Notes: generated from the sequence alone by a model not told the origin. A stretch of DNA of 64,000 nucleotides from Burkholderia cepacia GG4 (GCF_000292915.1 NC_018513.1:930001-994000); one strand, 5' to 3'. Counted from the stretch's first letter, positions 19,484-29,544 are shown. Program-made: numbers and translations.

Positions 19484-20044
19484 ATGGTGAACGAGATGCT
19501 TGAAACCGCGACCGTGGGCGGCGGGTGCTTCTGGTGCACGGAGGCCGTATTTCTCGACGTCGACGGCGTGACGGCCGTCCAGTCGGGCTATGCGGGCGGC
19601 CATACGCGCAACCCCGGCTATCGCGACGTATGCGACGGCGACACCGGGCATGCGGAGGTCGTGAACGTGACGTTCGATCCGGCACGCATCGGTTATCGCG
19701 AGGTCCTCGAGATCTTCTTCGCGACGCACGATCCGACCCAGCTGAACCGGCAGGGCAACGACGTCGGCACGCAATACCGGTCGGTCGTGTTCACGCATTC
19801 TGATGAGCAGCGCGACACTGCGCTCGACGTGATCCGCGAACTGGAGCGTGAGCAGGTGTTCGGGCAGCCGATCGTCACGCAGGTCGTGCCGCTCGACGAC
19901 AACTACTGGCCGGCCGAGGATTATCACCAGAACTATTACGCACGCAATCCGGGGCAGGGCTACTGCTCGGTCGTGATCGGGCCGAAGCTCGCGAAATTCC
20001 GCCAGAAGTTCTCGCACCGGCTGAAGTCGCTGCGCGGCGCATGA
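19484..20044 (+). CDS. msrA: peptide methionine (S)-S-oxide reductase
   Basis: This 186-residue repair enzyme reduces methionine S-sulfoxide in proteins. The catalytic motif GCFWCTE is at residues 14-20 (nucleophile Cys15), followed by GYAGGHTRNPGY and the conserved EVVNVTFDP. YWPAEDYHQNYY lies in the C-terminal half, and GYCSVV carries a likely resolving Cys near residue 168. The gene stands alone, with DUF72 convergent downstream. Confidence 0.97.
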   Translation: MVNEMLETATVGGGCFWCTEAVFLDVDGVTAVQSGYAGGHTRNPGYRDVCDGDTGHAEVVNVTFDPARIGYREVLEIFFATHDPTQLNRQGNDVGTQYRSVVFTHSDEQRDTALDVIRELEREQVFGQPIVTQVVPLDDNYWPAEDYHQNYYARNPGQGYCSVVIGPKLAKFRQKFSHRLKSLRGA

Positions 20045-20095
20045 TCGGCTGTCAAGCGGCGCCGCGGCGCCGCGGCACCTCGGTCGCCCGGCGCT

Positions 20096-21415
20096 CTACG
20101 CCGCCGCCTCGCTGCGCCAGCGCGCGCATGCGGCGGCGATCTCGCGCGCGAGCGCGATGCACGACAGCGGCGCGGAGCCTTCCGCCTTGTTGTTGATCGT
20201 GATGATCACCGGCTGTCCGGCCAGCGCGTAGCGCGCGGCCAGTTCGGCGAGCGCCGAGCGCGTGGCCGGATCCTCGTCGACGAGCCGGTCGAATGGCTCG
20301 TACTTTGCCTTTGCCTGTTCGTACTTGAACCCGCCATGCAGGCTCCAGCGCACGATCAGCGGGCCCGGCGCATCGCCGTCGAGCAGCGCGAGCGCGGCCG
20401 CCTGCCGCAGCGGGTCGGGCATCCGCGCATGCAGGCCGACGCAGTAGCGCACGCCGAGCGTCGCGAGCGCGCGGATGAAGCGCGGCGTGAGCAGGCTCGC
20501 GTCGCGGATCTCGATCGCGTAGCGCGTGCCGTCGGCATCGAGCGGCAGTGGCGGCAGCGCCGCGAAGAACGTCGACAGCCGGTCGATCAGCGCCGCTGGG
20601 TCGGCGAGCAGTTGATCGGGCAGCGGCGAAAACTGGAACACCAGCACGCCGGCCTTCCTGCCGAGTCCTTCGAGGCACGGCTGCACGAATTCCCGGGTGG
20701 CAAGCTGCGCGTCGAGAAAGGTCGGGTTGAGCCCCGACGGCTCGCCGCGCCGTCCGCGCACGACCGCGTCGGTCACGGAGGCCGGCGCCTTCACGACGAA
20801 GCGGAAGTCGTCCGGCACCTGTTGCGCATAGCGCAGGTAGTCGGCCACCGACAGCGGGCCGTAGAACGACCGGTCGAGGCTCACGCTCTTCAGCAGCGGA
20901 TGCGCGCCGTACGCCTCGAGCCCTTCGCGCGACAGCTTTGTTTGCGCGAAGTCGCCGTCGTAGACGATGCCGTCCCAGCCGGGGAAAAACCACGACGACG
21001 TGCCGAGCCGCACGTTCGGCGGCAGGGTCGCCGCCGCGTCGGCGACTTCGGCGGAAATCGGCGCGGGCGCGACGCTGCGCCGGCGCCGGCCTTGCTTCGG
21101 CGGCGCGGCGGGCGGGGACGGTTCGTCCCACAGCAGGCCGGAGGAGGGCGGCGGTTCGTGGTCCTGGGCGGACGGGTGGGGCGCTGGCCGGCCGGTGCGG
21201 GCGGGCGCCTGCACCGGTCGCGCATCGTCGGTCTCGTCCGGCGTCACGCGTACGCCGGCACCTGCATGGCGGTCGTCGTCCGCGGGCGCAGCCGCGCGTG
21301 CGTCGTCGGGCGACGCGCCGAACAGGTCGAACTGCCCGTCGGCGTGCGGCCCGTCCGTGTCGTCGTGCTGCCGTCGTTGCGGCGGCGTCGTGCGCCGTGT
21401 CCTGCCGTCACCCAT
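20096..21415 (-). CDS. DUF72 domain-containing protein with long disordered N-terminus
   Basis: The C-terminal 300 residues carry the TIM-barrel-like DUF72 fold: VRLGTSSWFFPGWDGIVYDGDF near residue 137, FVVKAPASVTDA, FQFSPLP, and YAIEIRDASLLT. DUF72 members are usually 240-300 residues, but this one has 439. The extra 130 residues at the N-terminus are Pro/Asp/Arg-rich and probably disordered (DDTDGPHADGQFDLFG). The biochemical function of DUF72 is not established. The start at 21415 is uncertain because the N-terminus has no family guide. Confidence 0.82.
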   Translation of the reverse strand: MGDGRTRRTTPPQRRQHDDTDGPHADGQFDLFGASPDDARAAAPADDDRHAGAGVRVTPDETDDARPVQAPARTGRPAPHPSAQDHEPPPSSGLLWDEPSPPAAPPKQGRRRRSVAPAPISAEVADAAATLPPNVRLGTSSWFFPGWDGIVYDGDFAQTKLSREGLEAYGAHPLLKSVSLDRSFYGPLSVADYLRYAQQVPDDFRFVVKAPASVTDAVVRGRRGEPSGLNPTFLDAQLATREFVQPCLEGLGRKAGVLVFQFSPLPDQLLADPAALIDRLSTFFAALPPLPLDADGTRYAIEIRDASLLTPRFIRALATLGVRYCVGLHARMPDPLRQAAALALLDGDAPGPLIVRWSLHGGFKYEQAKAKYEPFDRLVDEDPATRSALAELAARYALAGQPVIITINNKAEGSAPLSCIALAREIAAACARWRSEAAA

Positions 21416-21438
21416 GCATGCCCAGCGTGAAGCGCCGC

Positions 21439-22659
21439 CTAGCGCGGCAGCGCGTGTTCGTACATATAGCGCCGCGACCACGGCAGCGTTTTCGCGCTGC
21501 GTCCGGCCTTGCGGCACACGATCTGGAAGATCGACACGTCGTCGTGCTCGAATGCATACGCGCAACCGGCGAGGTACACGCGCCAGATGCGGAATTTTTC
21601 GTCGTCGACGAGCGCGCGCGCCCGTTCCGCCTTCAGTTCGAAATTCTCGGTCCAGATCTCGAGCGTGCGCGCATAGTGCCGCCGCAGGCTTTCGACGTCA
21701 ATCGCCTCGAGTCCGCCGCGCTGCGCCGCTTCGAGTGCGAGGCTGATGTGCGGCAGCTCGCCGTCCGGGAACACGTAGCGGTCGATGAATTCGCCGCCGC
21801 CGAGCGCCGTTTCGCCGCTTTCCGCGTCGGTCGACGTGATCCCGTGGTTCATCGCGATGCCTTCATCGGTCAGCAGCTCGCGTACGCGCGAGAAATAGAG
21901 CGGCAGGTTCTTGCGGCCGACGTGCTCGAACATCCCGACGCTCGTGATGCGGTCGAACTGGCCGTCGATCTCGCGATAGTCCTGCAGGCGGATCTCGATC
22001 TTGTCCTCGAGCCCGGCGGCCTTCACGCGCGCGGTCGCGAGATCGAACTGGTTCTGCGACAGCGTGACGCCCAGGCAGGTCGCGCCGAACTTCTGCGCGG
22101 CGCGCAGCACCAGTGCGCCCCAGCCGCAGCCGATGTCGAGCAGGCGCTGGCCGGGCTCGAGCTGGATCTTGGTCAGGATGTGGTCGATCTTCTTGATCTG
22201 CGCGGTGGCAAGATCTTCGTCGCCGTTCTCGAAGTACGCGCACGAGTACACCATGTTCTCGTCGAGCCACAGCTGGTAGAACTCGTTCGAGACGTCGTAG
22301 TGATACTGGATCGCCTTCTTGTCGGTGTTCTTCGTGTGATTGAAGTAGCGCTTCACGCGCGCGAGCTTGCTCGCGCTGGTGACCGTGCTGCGCGCGAGCG
22401 AATAGCTGATGTTGATGATGTCCGACAGCCTGCCTTCGATGTCGATCTTGCCCTTTATGTACGCCTCGCCGAGATTGTCGAGGCTCGGTTCGAGCAACAG
22501 CGGCAACGCCGACGCGGTGTTGACCTTCAGCGTGACCTGCGGCGCGCTGAAGGTGCCGAAATCGAGTTGATCGCCGTTCCACAGCACGAGGCGCGCCGGT
22601 ATGTTCGCTTTCGCCCGTACTTCGTCCGCCCACTGTGCCAGCTTCTTTTCCCAGAACAT
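21439..22659 (-). CDS. cyclopropane-fatty-acyl-phospholipid synthase family methyltransferase
   Basis: The 406-residue SAM-dependent enzyme has the CFA synthase layout: an N-terminal lipid-binding domain (about residues 1-120, with LVLWNGDQLDFGTF and AYIKGKIDIEG), then YHYDVSNEFYQLWLDENMVYSCAYF near 125, the SAM motif LLDIGCGWGALVLRAA near 172-187 and GMFEHVG near 240. It would methylenate unsaturated acyl chains of membrane phospholipids. A GGAGAA site precedes the ATG at 22659. Confidence 0.92.
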   Translation of the reverse strand: MFWEKKLAQWADEVRAKANIPARLVLWNGDQLDFGTFSAPQVTLKVNTASALPLLLEPSLDNLGEAYIKGKIDIEGRLSDIINISYSLARSTVTSASKLARVKRYFNHTKNTDKKAIQYHYDVSNEFYQLWLDENMVYSCAYFENGDEDLATAQIKKIDHILTKIQLEPGQRLLDIGCGWGALVLRAAQKFGATCLGVTLSQNQFDLATARVKAAGLEDKIEIRLQDYREIDGQFDRITSVGMFEHVGRKNLPLYFSRVRELLTDEGIAMNHGITSTDAESGETALGGGEFIDRYVFPDGELPHISLALEAAQRGGLEAIDVESLRRHYARTLEIWTENFELKAERARALVDDEKFRIWRVYLAGCAYAFEHDDVSIFQIVCRKAGRSAKTLPWSRRYMYEHALPR

Positions 22660-22789
22660 TTGGATTCTCCGTTTGTTCGTTGAATCGAATACAGCCAAGT
22701 ATCTTGACCGGCGCTCGCCTCTTGCGAGGCGGGCGCCCGGATGCAACACGAGACACGACCGGCCCGCGCCGGCACCGCAGCAGCAGCGC

Positions 22790-23434
22790 TTACGGCGACA
22801 GGCGCGAGATCGTCCAGCCCGGCGCCGCTGCGGCGTCGCGCGTATAGAGGATGCGGTCGTGCAGGCGCGACGGACGGCCCTGCCAGAACTCGATCGCGTC
22901 GGGCACGACGCGATAGCCACCCCAGTGCGGCGGGCGCGGCGGGTTCTCGCCGTAGCGTTCGACCACGTCCTTCTCGCGCGCTTCGAGCGTCGCGCGGCTG
23001 TCGATCACGGCGCTCTGCTCGGAGGCCCACGCACCGATGCGCGAGCCAAGCGGGCGCGACGCGAAATAGCGGTCGCTTTCGTCGGCGCTGGTTTTCTCGA
23101 TCCGGCCTTCGATGCGCACCTGGCGCTCGAGCTCGATCCAGTAGAACAGCAGCGCCGCGTGCGGATGGGCGGCGAGATCGCGGCCCTTGCGGCTTTCGTA
23201 GTTGGTAAAAAAGACAAACCCGCGTTCGTCGACACCCTTGATAAGCACGATTCGGGCCGACGGTCGGCCGTCGTCACCGACGGTGGCGAGTGTCATCGTG
23301 TTGGGCTCGGGGAGCTTGGCGGCGAGCGCCTCCTTGAACCAGCGGTCGAACTGGGCGAAGGGGTCGGGGGCGGCATCGGCTTCGTCGAGCGAAGCACGCG
23401 AATAGTTGATGCGGAGATCGGCGAGAGTCGTCAT
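22790..23434 (-). CDS. pdxH: pyridoxamine 5'-phosphate oxidase
   Basis: The 214-residue FMN enzyme makes pyridoxal 5'-phosphate. Family motifs are [32 protein letters not shown] (about residues 44-76, with the FMN-contacting RIVLIKG), [14 protein letters not shown] near 97-110, ASEQSAVI and the C-terminal [18 protein letters not shown]. Length is typical. It is divergent from tcdA with 128 nt between starts. Confidence 0.97.
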   Translation of the reverse strand: MTTLADLRINYSRASLDEADAAPDPFAQFDRWFKEALAAKLPEPNTMTLATVGDDGRPSARIVLIKGVDERGFVFFTNYESRKGRDLAAHPHAALLFYWIELERQVRIEGRIEKTSADESDRYFASRPLGSRIGAWASEQSAVIDSRATLEAREKDVVERYGENPPRPPHWGGYRVVPDAIEFWQGRPSRLHDRILYTRDAAAAPGWTISRLSP

Positions 23435-23562
23435 GTTATGCAAACGCTTCAATCTGGGGCCAGTATAGCGAACGCCGGTGAATCGTGCGTGCACAGTGGC
23501 GCGTGTCGGCGGGGAGTTCAGGCAAAATAGAGGGCTGCACGACTTACGTTTTCCTTGCTGCC

Positions 23563-24420
23563 ATGCCTGCTGCCGATACTGCCCCGTCCAGTTCCTCTGA
23601 TCTTACCCCGAGCCCGACAATCCAGCTTGACGTGGATCGCGAACGCCGTTTCGGCGGCATCGCGCGGCTGTACGGTGCGCCCGCGCTCGCCGCGTTCGAG
23701 CGCGCACGCGTCGCCGTGATCGGCATCGGCGGCGTCGGCTCGTGGACGGCCGAGGCGCTCGCGCGCAGTGCGATCGGCACGCTGACGCTGATCGATCTCG
23801 ACAACGTCGCGGAGAGCAACACGAACCGGCAGATCCACGCGCTCGACGGCAACTACGGCAAGCCAAAGGTCGACGCGATGGCCGAGCGGATCGCGCTGAT
23901 CGATCCCGCATGCCGCGTGAACCGGATCGAGGATTTCGTGGAACCCGACAACTTCGATGCACTGCTCGGCGGCGGTTTCGACTACGTGATCGACGCGATC
24001 GACAGCGTGCGCACGAAGGTCGCGCTGATCGCATGGTGCGTTGCGAAAGGGCAGCCGCTCGTCACGGTCGGCGGCGCGGGCGGCCAGCTCGACCCGACGC
24101 GCATCCGCATCGACGATCTCGCGCTGACGATTCAGGATCCGCTGCTGTCGAAGGTACGCGCGCAGCTGCGCAAGCAGCACGGTTTTCCGCGCGGGCCGAA
24201 GGCGCGCTTCAAGGTCAGCGCCGTGTATTCGGACGAGCCGCTGATCTATCCGGAAGCGGCCGCGTGCGACCTCGAGGACGGCGCGGAGCCGTCCACGGCC
24301 GCGCACGTCGCGGGGCTCAACTGCGCGGGGTTCGGTTCGAGCGTGTGCGTGACGGCGAGCTTCGGCTTCGCGGCCGCAGCGCATGCGCTGCGGGCGATCG
24401 CGGCGCGGGCCGCGGGTTGA
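23563..24420 (+). CDS. tcdA: tRNA threonylcarbamoyladenosine dehydratase
   Basis: This E1-like, ATP-dependent enzyme cyclises t6A37 of tRNA to ct6A. The 285-residue protein has [10 protein letters not shown] near residue 27, the adenylate-binding [18 protein letters not shown] (about 53-70), the [16 protein letters not shown] segment, and the C-terminal [21 protein letters not shown] helix. The start is not certain, as no strong ribosome binding site precedes the ATG at 23563. Confidence 0.93.
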   Translation: MPAADTAPSSSSDLTPSPTIQLDVDRERRFGGIARLYGAPALAAFERARVAVIGIGGVGSWTAEALARSAIGTLTLIDLDNVAESNTNRQIHALDGNYGKPKVDAMAERIALIDPACRVNRIEDFVEPDNFDALLGGGFDYVIDAIDSVRTKVALIAWCVAKGQPLVTVGGAGGQLDPTRIRIDDLALTIQDPLLSKVRAQLRKQHGFPRGPKARFKVSAVYSDEPLIYPEAAACDLEDGAEPSTAAHVAGLNCAGFGSSVCVTASFGFAAAAHALRAIAARAAG

Positions 24421-24521
24421 TCGGGGAATCGATCGACGCGTAGCGGAATGTTGCGGCGCGGCAGGCCAGCCGCGCGCGATGGCGATTCAGCCGGGCCAGC
24501 GCGGCCCGGCCGGCCGTTTCA

Positions 24522-25370
24522 TCAGTTGAGCGCCATGCTCAGCTTGCGCCGCCATGCGGCGACGAGCTCGGGGTGATCGCCCGCCAGCTCGAACACCGAA
24601 ATCATCGTGCGGCGGCCGAGGTCGTCGCCGTACGTGCGGTCGCGCAACACGATTTCCAGCAACTGCTCGAGCGCGCCTTCGTACGCCCGTCGCGCGATCA
24701 GGCACTGCGCGAGATCGAAGCGTGCTTCGAGATCGCCGGGGTTCGCCGCGATGCGTGCTTCGAGCGCGTCGGTTGGCGGCAGGTCGGCCGTCGCGTCGAG
24801 CGCGTCGAAACGGGTCTTGATCGCCTGGTAGCGCGGATCGTTGCCCTGCACGGTCTGCGGCGACAGGCGTTCGGCCTCGGCGCGCGCAATCTCCACCTGG
24901 TTGTTCGCGAGCAGCAGTTCGATCAGGTCGAGCCGTGCGTCGTCGAAGCCGGGGTTCAGCGCGAGCGCCGCTTCGAGGTGCGTGATCGCGTCGTCGTAGC
25001 GCGACTCGGCGATCGCGTATTGTGCGGCGCGGCGCTCGGCTTCGTCGGGCGCCGGCAGCAGCCCGTCGAGGAATGCGCGCAACTGGCCTTCCGGCAGCAC
25101 GCCGATGAACTGGTCGACGGGGCGCCCGTCGGCGAACGCGATCACGTGCGGAATGCTGCGCGTCTGGAAGTGCGCGGCGAGTTCCTGGTTCTCGTCGACG
25201 TTCACCTTGACGAGCTTCCAGCGGCCTTCGTAGTCGGCTTCGAGCTTTTCCAGCAGCGGACCGAGCGTCTTGCAGGGGCCGCACCACGGCGCCCAGAAGT
25301 CGACCAGCACGGGCGCGTCCAGCGACGCCTCGATCACGTCTTTCTCGAATGTGGCAAGCGTGGTGTCCAT
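24522..25370 (-). CDS. thioredoxin-TPR co-chaperone (YbbN/CnoX-like)
   Basis: Residues 1-108 are a thioredoxin domain with an intact WCGPC active site (about residues 29-33) and the cis-Pro in SIPHVIAFADG. Residues 110-282 are helical TPR-type repeats (LEAALALNPGFDDARLDLIELLLANN, then NPGDLEARFDLAQCLIARRAYEGALEQLL). E. coli CnoX has the same architecture, binds clients of GroEL and DnaK, but lacks the first active-site Cys. The intact CGPC suggests this one keeps oxidoreductase activity. Confidence 0.93.
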   Translation of the reverse strand: MDTTLATFEKDVIEASLDAPVLVDFWAPWCGPCKTLGPLLEKLEADYEGRWKLVKVNVDENQELAAHFQTRSIPHVIAFADGRPVDQFIGVLPEGQLRAFLDGLLPAPDEAERRAAQYAIAESRYDDAITHLEAALALNPGFDDARLDLIELLLANNQVEIARAEAERLSPQTVQGNDPRYQAIKTRFDALDATADLPPTDALEARIAANPGDLEARFDLAQCLIARRAYEGALEQLLEIVLRDRTYGDDLGRRTMISVFELAGDHPELVAAWRRKLSMALN

Positions 25371-25422
25371 GTCGTTCTCTTCCGTTCGAATGTCGTCAGG
25401 ATGGGGGCGGCGTGCCCCTTTT

Positions 25423-26304
25423 TCAACGCGGCGTCGATTCGGGCAGCGGAATCCACTCGGTTTCGCCGGGCACCTTGCCCATTTCCTGGTTCGTCCACGC
25501 GACTTTCGCGCGCTCGATCGCGTCGCGGCTGCTGGCGACGAAATTCCATTCGATGAAGCGCTCGCCGTCGATCTTGTCGCCGCCCAGCAGCATCGCGCGT
25601 GCGCCGCTGCCGCTCGCGAGCGTGACGGTTGCGCCCGGCGCGAGCACGGCCATCTGCTCGGCCGGCACCGGTGTGCCGTCGATCGTCAGGTCGCCGTTGA
25701 CCACGTAGACCGCGCGTTCCTCGTGCGATGCGTCGAGTTCGATCCGGCCGCCGGCCGCGAATTCGGCGGCGACGTACAGCGTGCGCGAGAACGTCGTGAC
25801 GGGCGAGCGCAGGCCGAATGCGTCGCCGGCGATCACCGTCAGCGACACGCCGTTCTCGTTGCGCTTCGGGAGCACGTCGGCCGCATGGTGCTCGAACGAC
25901 GGCTCGGTGGTCTCGTCGCCGACGGGCAGCGCGACCCAGGTCTGGATCCCGTGCACGGTATGGCCGCTCGCGCGCTGCGCGTCGGGCGTGCGCTCCGAGT
26001 GCACGATGCCGCGGCCGGCCGTCATCCAGTTCACGTCGCCCGGCACGATTTCCTGCAGCGAGCCGAGGCTGTCTCGATGCATGATCGCGCCGTCGAACAG
26101 GTAGGTGACGGTGGCGAGCCCGATATGCGGATGCGGGCGCACGTCGAGCCCGGTGCCGGCCGGCAGCGTCGCGGGCCCCATGTGATCGAAGAAGATGAAC
26201 GGGCCGACGAGGCGCGCGGCGAGCGCGGGCAGCGTGCGGCGCACCTGCAGGTTGCCGATGTCGCGGATGTGCGGCTTCAGCAGGGCTTTGATCGGATCGG
26301 TCAT
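25423..26304 (-). CDS. pirin family protein
   Basis: The 293-residue bicupin contains the pirin N-terminal metal-binding motif DVRPHPHIGLATVTYLFDG (about residues 54-72), GDVNWMTAGRGIVHSE near 88-103 and GIQTWVALP, plus a C-terminal cupin with GRIELDASHEERAVYVVNGDL. Bacterial pirins act as metal-dependent quercetinases or as modulators of other enzymes; the substrate here is unknown. It is 52 nt upstream of nothing functional on its own strand except the trx-TPR gene (same orientation, 52-nt gap), so the two may be co-transcribed. Confidence 0.92.
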   Translation of the reverse strand: MTDPIKALLKPHIRDIGNLQVRRTLPALAARLVGPFIFFDHMGPATLPAGTGLDVRPHPHIGLATVTYLFDGAIMHRDSLGSLQEIVPGDVNWMTAGRGIVHSERTPDAQRASGHTVHGIQTWVALPVGDETTEPSFEHHAADVLPKRNENGVSLTVIAGDAFGLRSPVTTFSRTLYVAAEFAAGGRIELDASHEERAVYVVNGDLTIDGTPVPAEQMAVLAPGATVTLASGSGARAMLLGGDKIDGERFIEWNFVASSRDAIERAKVAWTNQEMGKVPGETEWIPLPESTPR

Positions 26305-26553
26305 GGCGGGCCTCGTGGGAACGGCTGGAATGCCGGTCATTGTACTGGCCGCACGGCAACGGCGCGCGCTGCGGAGGCGGCGAAATGGTCGGCCGGCGGT
26401 GTGCACCGCAGCGTGCGCGGTGCGGTTCGGCTTGCAGGTTGTTGCCGCGCACGCCGCCGATTCCATGCGCGTCGCGCGGGTATCGGGCCGCGCGGCGAAA
26501 TTCGGTAGACTGCCCGGCTTCAGAACAATCATCCGACAATCGAGGAGACGCCG

Positions 26554-27435
26554 ATGATGGCCCCGAAGGACTTGCTGCTCGCGCTGGTCGTGATCCTGGC
26601 GTGGGGCGTGAATTTCGTCGTGATCAAGGTCGGCCTGCACGGGATGCCGCCAATGCTGCTCGGCGCGCTGCGCTTCACGCTCGCGGCGGTGCCCGCGGTG
26701 TTCTTCGTGCGCCGGCCGCAGATTCCGTGGCGCATGCTGATCCTGTACGGCGCGACGATCCAGCTCGGCCAGTTCGTGTTCCTGTTTACCGGCATGTACG
26801 TCGGCATGCCGGCCGGCCTCGCGTCGCTCGTGCTGCAGTCGCAGGCGTTCTTCACGCTCGTGTTCGCGATGCTGTTCCTCGGCGAGCGGCTGCGCGCGCA
26901 GAACCTGGTCGGGCTCGCGATCGCCGCGGCCGGGCTCGCCGTGATCGCGGCGCAGGGCAGCCGCGCGATGACGCTCGCAGGCTTCCTGCTCACGATCTGC
27001 TCGGCCGCGATGTGGGCGGTCGGCAACATCGTCACGAAGAAGGTCGGCCGTGCGAACCTGGTGTCGCTCGTCGTGTGGGCGAGCCTCGTGCCGCCCGTGC
27101 CGTTCTTCCTGCTGTCGCTGTGGTTCGAAGGGCCGCAGCGGATCGAGGCCGCGCTGGCCGGCCTGAACGGCGCATCGATCTTCGCGGTCGTCTATCTCGC
27201 GTTCGTCGCGACGCTCGTCGGCTACGGCTTGTGGAGCCGCCTGATGTCGCGGTATCCGGCCGCGCAGGTCGCGCAGTTCTCGCTGCTGGTGCCGATCGTG
27301 GGGCTGGCGTCGTCGACGCTGCTGCTCGACGAGCACCTGACCCAGGCGCAGCTGATCGGCGCCGCGCTCGTGATGGGCGGGCTCGCGGTGAACGTGTTCG
27401 GCGGGAAGCTGGCGCGCCGCTTCGCGGCGTCGTGA
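26554..27435 (+). CDS. EamA/DMT-family transporter
   Basis: The 293-residue protein has ten hydrophobic segments arranged as two EamA repeats. The first begins LALVVILAWGVNFVVIKVGL (residues 8-27) and the second AGFLLTICSAAMWAVGNIVTKK (about 141-162). This matches the RhaT/YdcZ-like drug/metabolite exporters, with similarity to the O-acetylserine/cysteine exporter EamA. The natural substrate cannot be read from the sequence. GAGGAG precedes the ATG. Confidence 0.9.
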   Translation: MMAPKDLLLALVVILAWGVNFVVIKVGLHGMPPMLLGALRFTLAAVPAVFFVRRPQIPWRMLILYGATIQLGQFVFLFTGMYVGMPAGLASLVLQSQAFFTLVFAMLFLGERLRAQNLVGLAIAAAGLAVIAAQGSRAMTLAGFLLTICSAAMWAVGNIVTKKVGRANLVSLVVWASLVPPVPFFLLSLWFEGPQRIEAALAGLNGASIFAVVYLAFVATLVGYGLWSRLMSRYPAAQVAQFSLLVPIVGLASSTLLLDEHLTQAQLIGAALVMGGLAVNVFGGKLARRFAAS

Positions 27436-27484
27436 CGCGCCGGCACGCAGCGCGTGCCGGCGACGGGGGAGGGGCGGCTGTGCG

Positions 27485-29011
27485 TCAGGTCATCCGGCTC
27501 TTCGCGAGCGGCGGATTCGCGGCGAAGTAGCGCTTGATGCCGCGGAAGATCGCGTCGGCCATCTCGTCGCGATAGCTGTCGTCGTTGAGCCTGCGCTCTT
27601 CGTCGGGGTTGCTGATGAACGCGGTCTCGACCAGGATCGACGGGATGTCGGGCGCTTTCAGCACCGCGAACCCGGCCTGCTCGACCGAGCCCTTGTGCAG
27701 CTTGTTGATGCCGCCGACTTCCTTCAGCACGTAGTTGCCGTAGCGCAGCGAGTCGCGGATCTGCGCGGTCGTCGACATGTCGAACAGCGCGCGGTTCACG
27801 GCCGCGTCCTGCGTCTTGATGTTGATGCCGCCGATCAGGTCCGACGAGTTTTCCTTGTTCGCCATCCAGCGCGCCGCGGCGCTCGTCGCGCCGTGGTCGG
27901 ACAGCGCGAACACCGACGAGCCGCGTGCGGACGGCGTCGTGAACGCGTCCGCGTGGATCGACACGAACAGATCGGCGCCGACGCGGCGCGCCTTCTGCAC
28001 GCGCACGTTCAGCGGCACGAAGAAGTCGGCGTCGCGCGTCATCATCGCGCGCATGTTCGGCGCGCCGTCGATCTTCGCGCGCAGCTTCTTCGCGATGTCG
28101 AGCGCGACGTGCTTCTCGTAGGTGCCGTTGCCGCCGATCGCGCCGGGATCCTCGCCACCGTGGCCCGGATCGATCGCGACCGTCAGGAGGCGCACGGTGC
28201 CGCCCTTGCCGGATTTCGGCGCGGTGAACTTGTAGGTGTCGCCGTCGTCGTCGCTGTCGTCGCGGCGCGCGATGACGGGCGGCGGCTTGACAGCCGGCTT
28301 CGCGGGCGTCGACGGCGTGGCGGCCGATGGCGTGCGCGGCGTGGCCGGCGTGTTCTGAGCGAAGCGCTGGAAGAACGCGTCGCTGTTGTCGCCCGCGGCG
28401 GGCGGCGGCGGCACGGCCGGGCCCGTGAGCGCGGTAGGCGGCTGCATCTGCTGCGCGCGCGCGGTGTCGTTGAGCGCCTGTTCCTTGCGTTCCGTCTGCG
28501 CGATCAGGTCGGTCAGCGGATCGGGCGCGACGGCCGGATACAGGTCGAACACGAGCCGGTACTTGTAGGTGCCCACCGGCGGCAGCGTGAACACCTGCGG
28601 CTTCACCGAACCCTTCAGGTCGAACACCATCCGCACGACGTGCGGCTGGTACTGGCCGACGCGCACCGACTGGATCTGCGGATCGTTCGGCGCGATCTTC
28701 GACACGAGGTCGCGCAGCGCCTGGTCGAGATCGAGCCCGCTCAGGTCGACGACGAGCCGGTCGGGACCCTGCAGCAGCTGTTGGCTATTCTGCAGCGGCT
28801 GGTCGGATTCGATCGTGACGCGCGTGTAATCGCGCGCGGGCCACACGCGCACGCCGAGCACCGACGACGCGTGTGCGAGCCGCGGCGCGACGAGACCGAG
28901 CACCAGCGTCGACGCCCCCGCGCACAGGACCTGGCGGCGCCGCCAGTTGTGCGTCGCGGTGGCCGCCGATTCGATCGAGCGGAACGGTTTGATCAACATC
29001 TTTCGAGACAT
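27485..29011 (-). CDS. amiC: N-acetylmuramoyl-L-alanine amidase, periplasmic division amidase
   Basis: The 508-residue enzyme splits daughter-cell peptidoglycan. It begins with a twin-arginine signal peptide (NWRRRQVLCAGASTLVLGL, then LAHA, cleavage near residue 48). An AMIN domain follows (about 50-180), then a Pro-rich linker and the Zn amidase_3 domain: AIDPGHGGEDPGAIG with zinc His, YEKHVALDIA with Glu, FVSIHADAF with His, and VETAFISNPDEE with the catalytic Glu. The start overlaps the end of tsaE by 19 nt (or 7 nt if the Met at 28999 is used), so translation is likely coupled. Confidence 0.96.
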   Translation of the reverse strand: MSRKMLIKPFRSIESAATATHNWRRRQVLCAGASTLVLGLVAPRLAHASSVLGVRVWPARDYTRVTIESDQPLQNSQQLLQGPDRLVVDLSGLDLDQALRDLVSKIAPNDPQIQSVRVGQYQPHVVRMVFDLKGSVKPQVFTLPPVGTYKYRLVFDLYPAVAPDPLTDLIAQTERKEQALNDTARAQQMQPPTALTGPAVPPPPAAGDNSDAFFQRFAQNTPATPRTPSAATPSTPAKPAVKPPPVIARRDDSDDDGDTYKFTAPKSGKGGTVRLLTVAIDPGHGGEDPGAIGGNGTYEKHVALDIAKKLRAKIDGAPNMRAMMTRDADFFVPLNVRVQKARRVGADLFVSIHADAFTTPSARGSSVFALSDHGATSAAARWMANKENSSDLIGGINIKTQDAAVNRALFDMSTTAQIRDSLRYGNYVLKEVGGINKLHKGSVEQAGFAVLKAPDIPSILVETAFISNPDEERRLNDDSYRDEMADAIFRGIKRYFAANPPLAKSRMT

Positions 29012-29544
29012 GCCTTTCCTGAAGCGCTGAACGCCCGGACGGTGAGGGCGCGGCCGTCGCCATCCACGTCGAGCGAGAAAACCAGATCGGGCACGCCGAG
29101 CAGGGTGCCCGCCTGTTGCGGCCATTCGACGAGGCAGATCGCGCTGGAATTGAAATATTCGCGAAAGCCCGCGTCGGACCATTCGGCCGGATCGTTGAAT
29201 CGATACAGATCGAAGTGATAGACCTCAAGTTCCCCATCGTCGCGGGCGAATGCGTATGGCTCGACGAGCGTGTAGGTCGGGCTGCGCACGCGTCCAGGGT
29301 GGCCGAGGCCGCGCAGGATCGCGCGCACGAGGGTCGTCTTGCCCGCGCCGAGGTCGCCGATCAGCTGGATCTGCAGCCCGTCGAACGCGTGGGCGCGGGC
29401 GAGCTCGTTGCGTGCCGCGTCGAGCGCGTGTGCGAAGCGGGTGCCGAAGGCCTCGGTCGCCGCTTCGTCGGCGAGTGCGATCACGCGCTCCGCGAGCGGG
29501 GCAGGCAGCGTGACGGCATGAGGCGTATGGGACGTGGCTGACAT
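28993..29544 (-). CDS. tsaE: tRNA threonylcarbamoyladenosine biosynthesis ATPase
   Basis: The 183-residue protein is the ATPase partner of TsaB-TsaD in t6A37 formation. Walker A is GDLGAGKTTLVRAILRGLG (about residues 63-81), followed by VRSPTYTLVEPY and the conserved VYHFDLYRF near 103-111. It is a little longer than the typical 150-160 residues owing to an N-terminal extension. It lies directly upstream of amiC, as in many proteobacteria, and starts only 17 nt from the divergent queG. Confidence 0.95.
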   Translation of the reverse strand: MSATSHTPHAVTLPAPLAERVIALADEAATEAFGTRFAHALDAARNELARAHAFDGLQIQLIGDLGAGKTTLVRAILRGLGHPGRVRSPTYTLVEPYAFARDDGELEVYHFDLYRFNDPAEWSDAGFREYFNSSAICLVEWPQQAGTLLGVPDLVFSLDVDGDGRALTVRAFSASGKACLERC

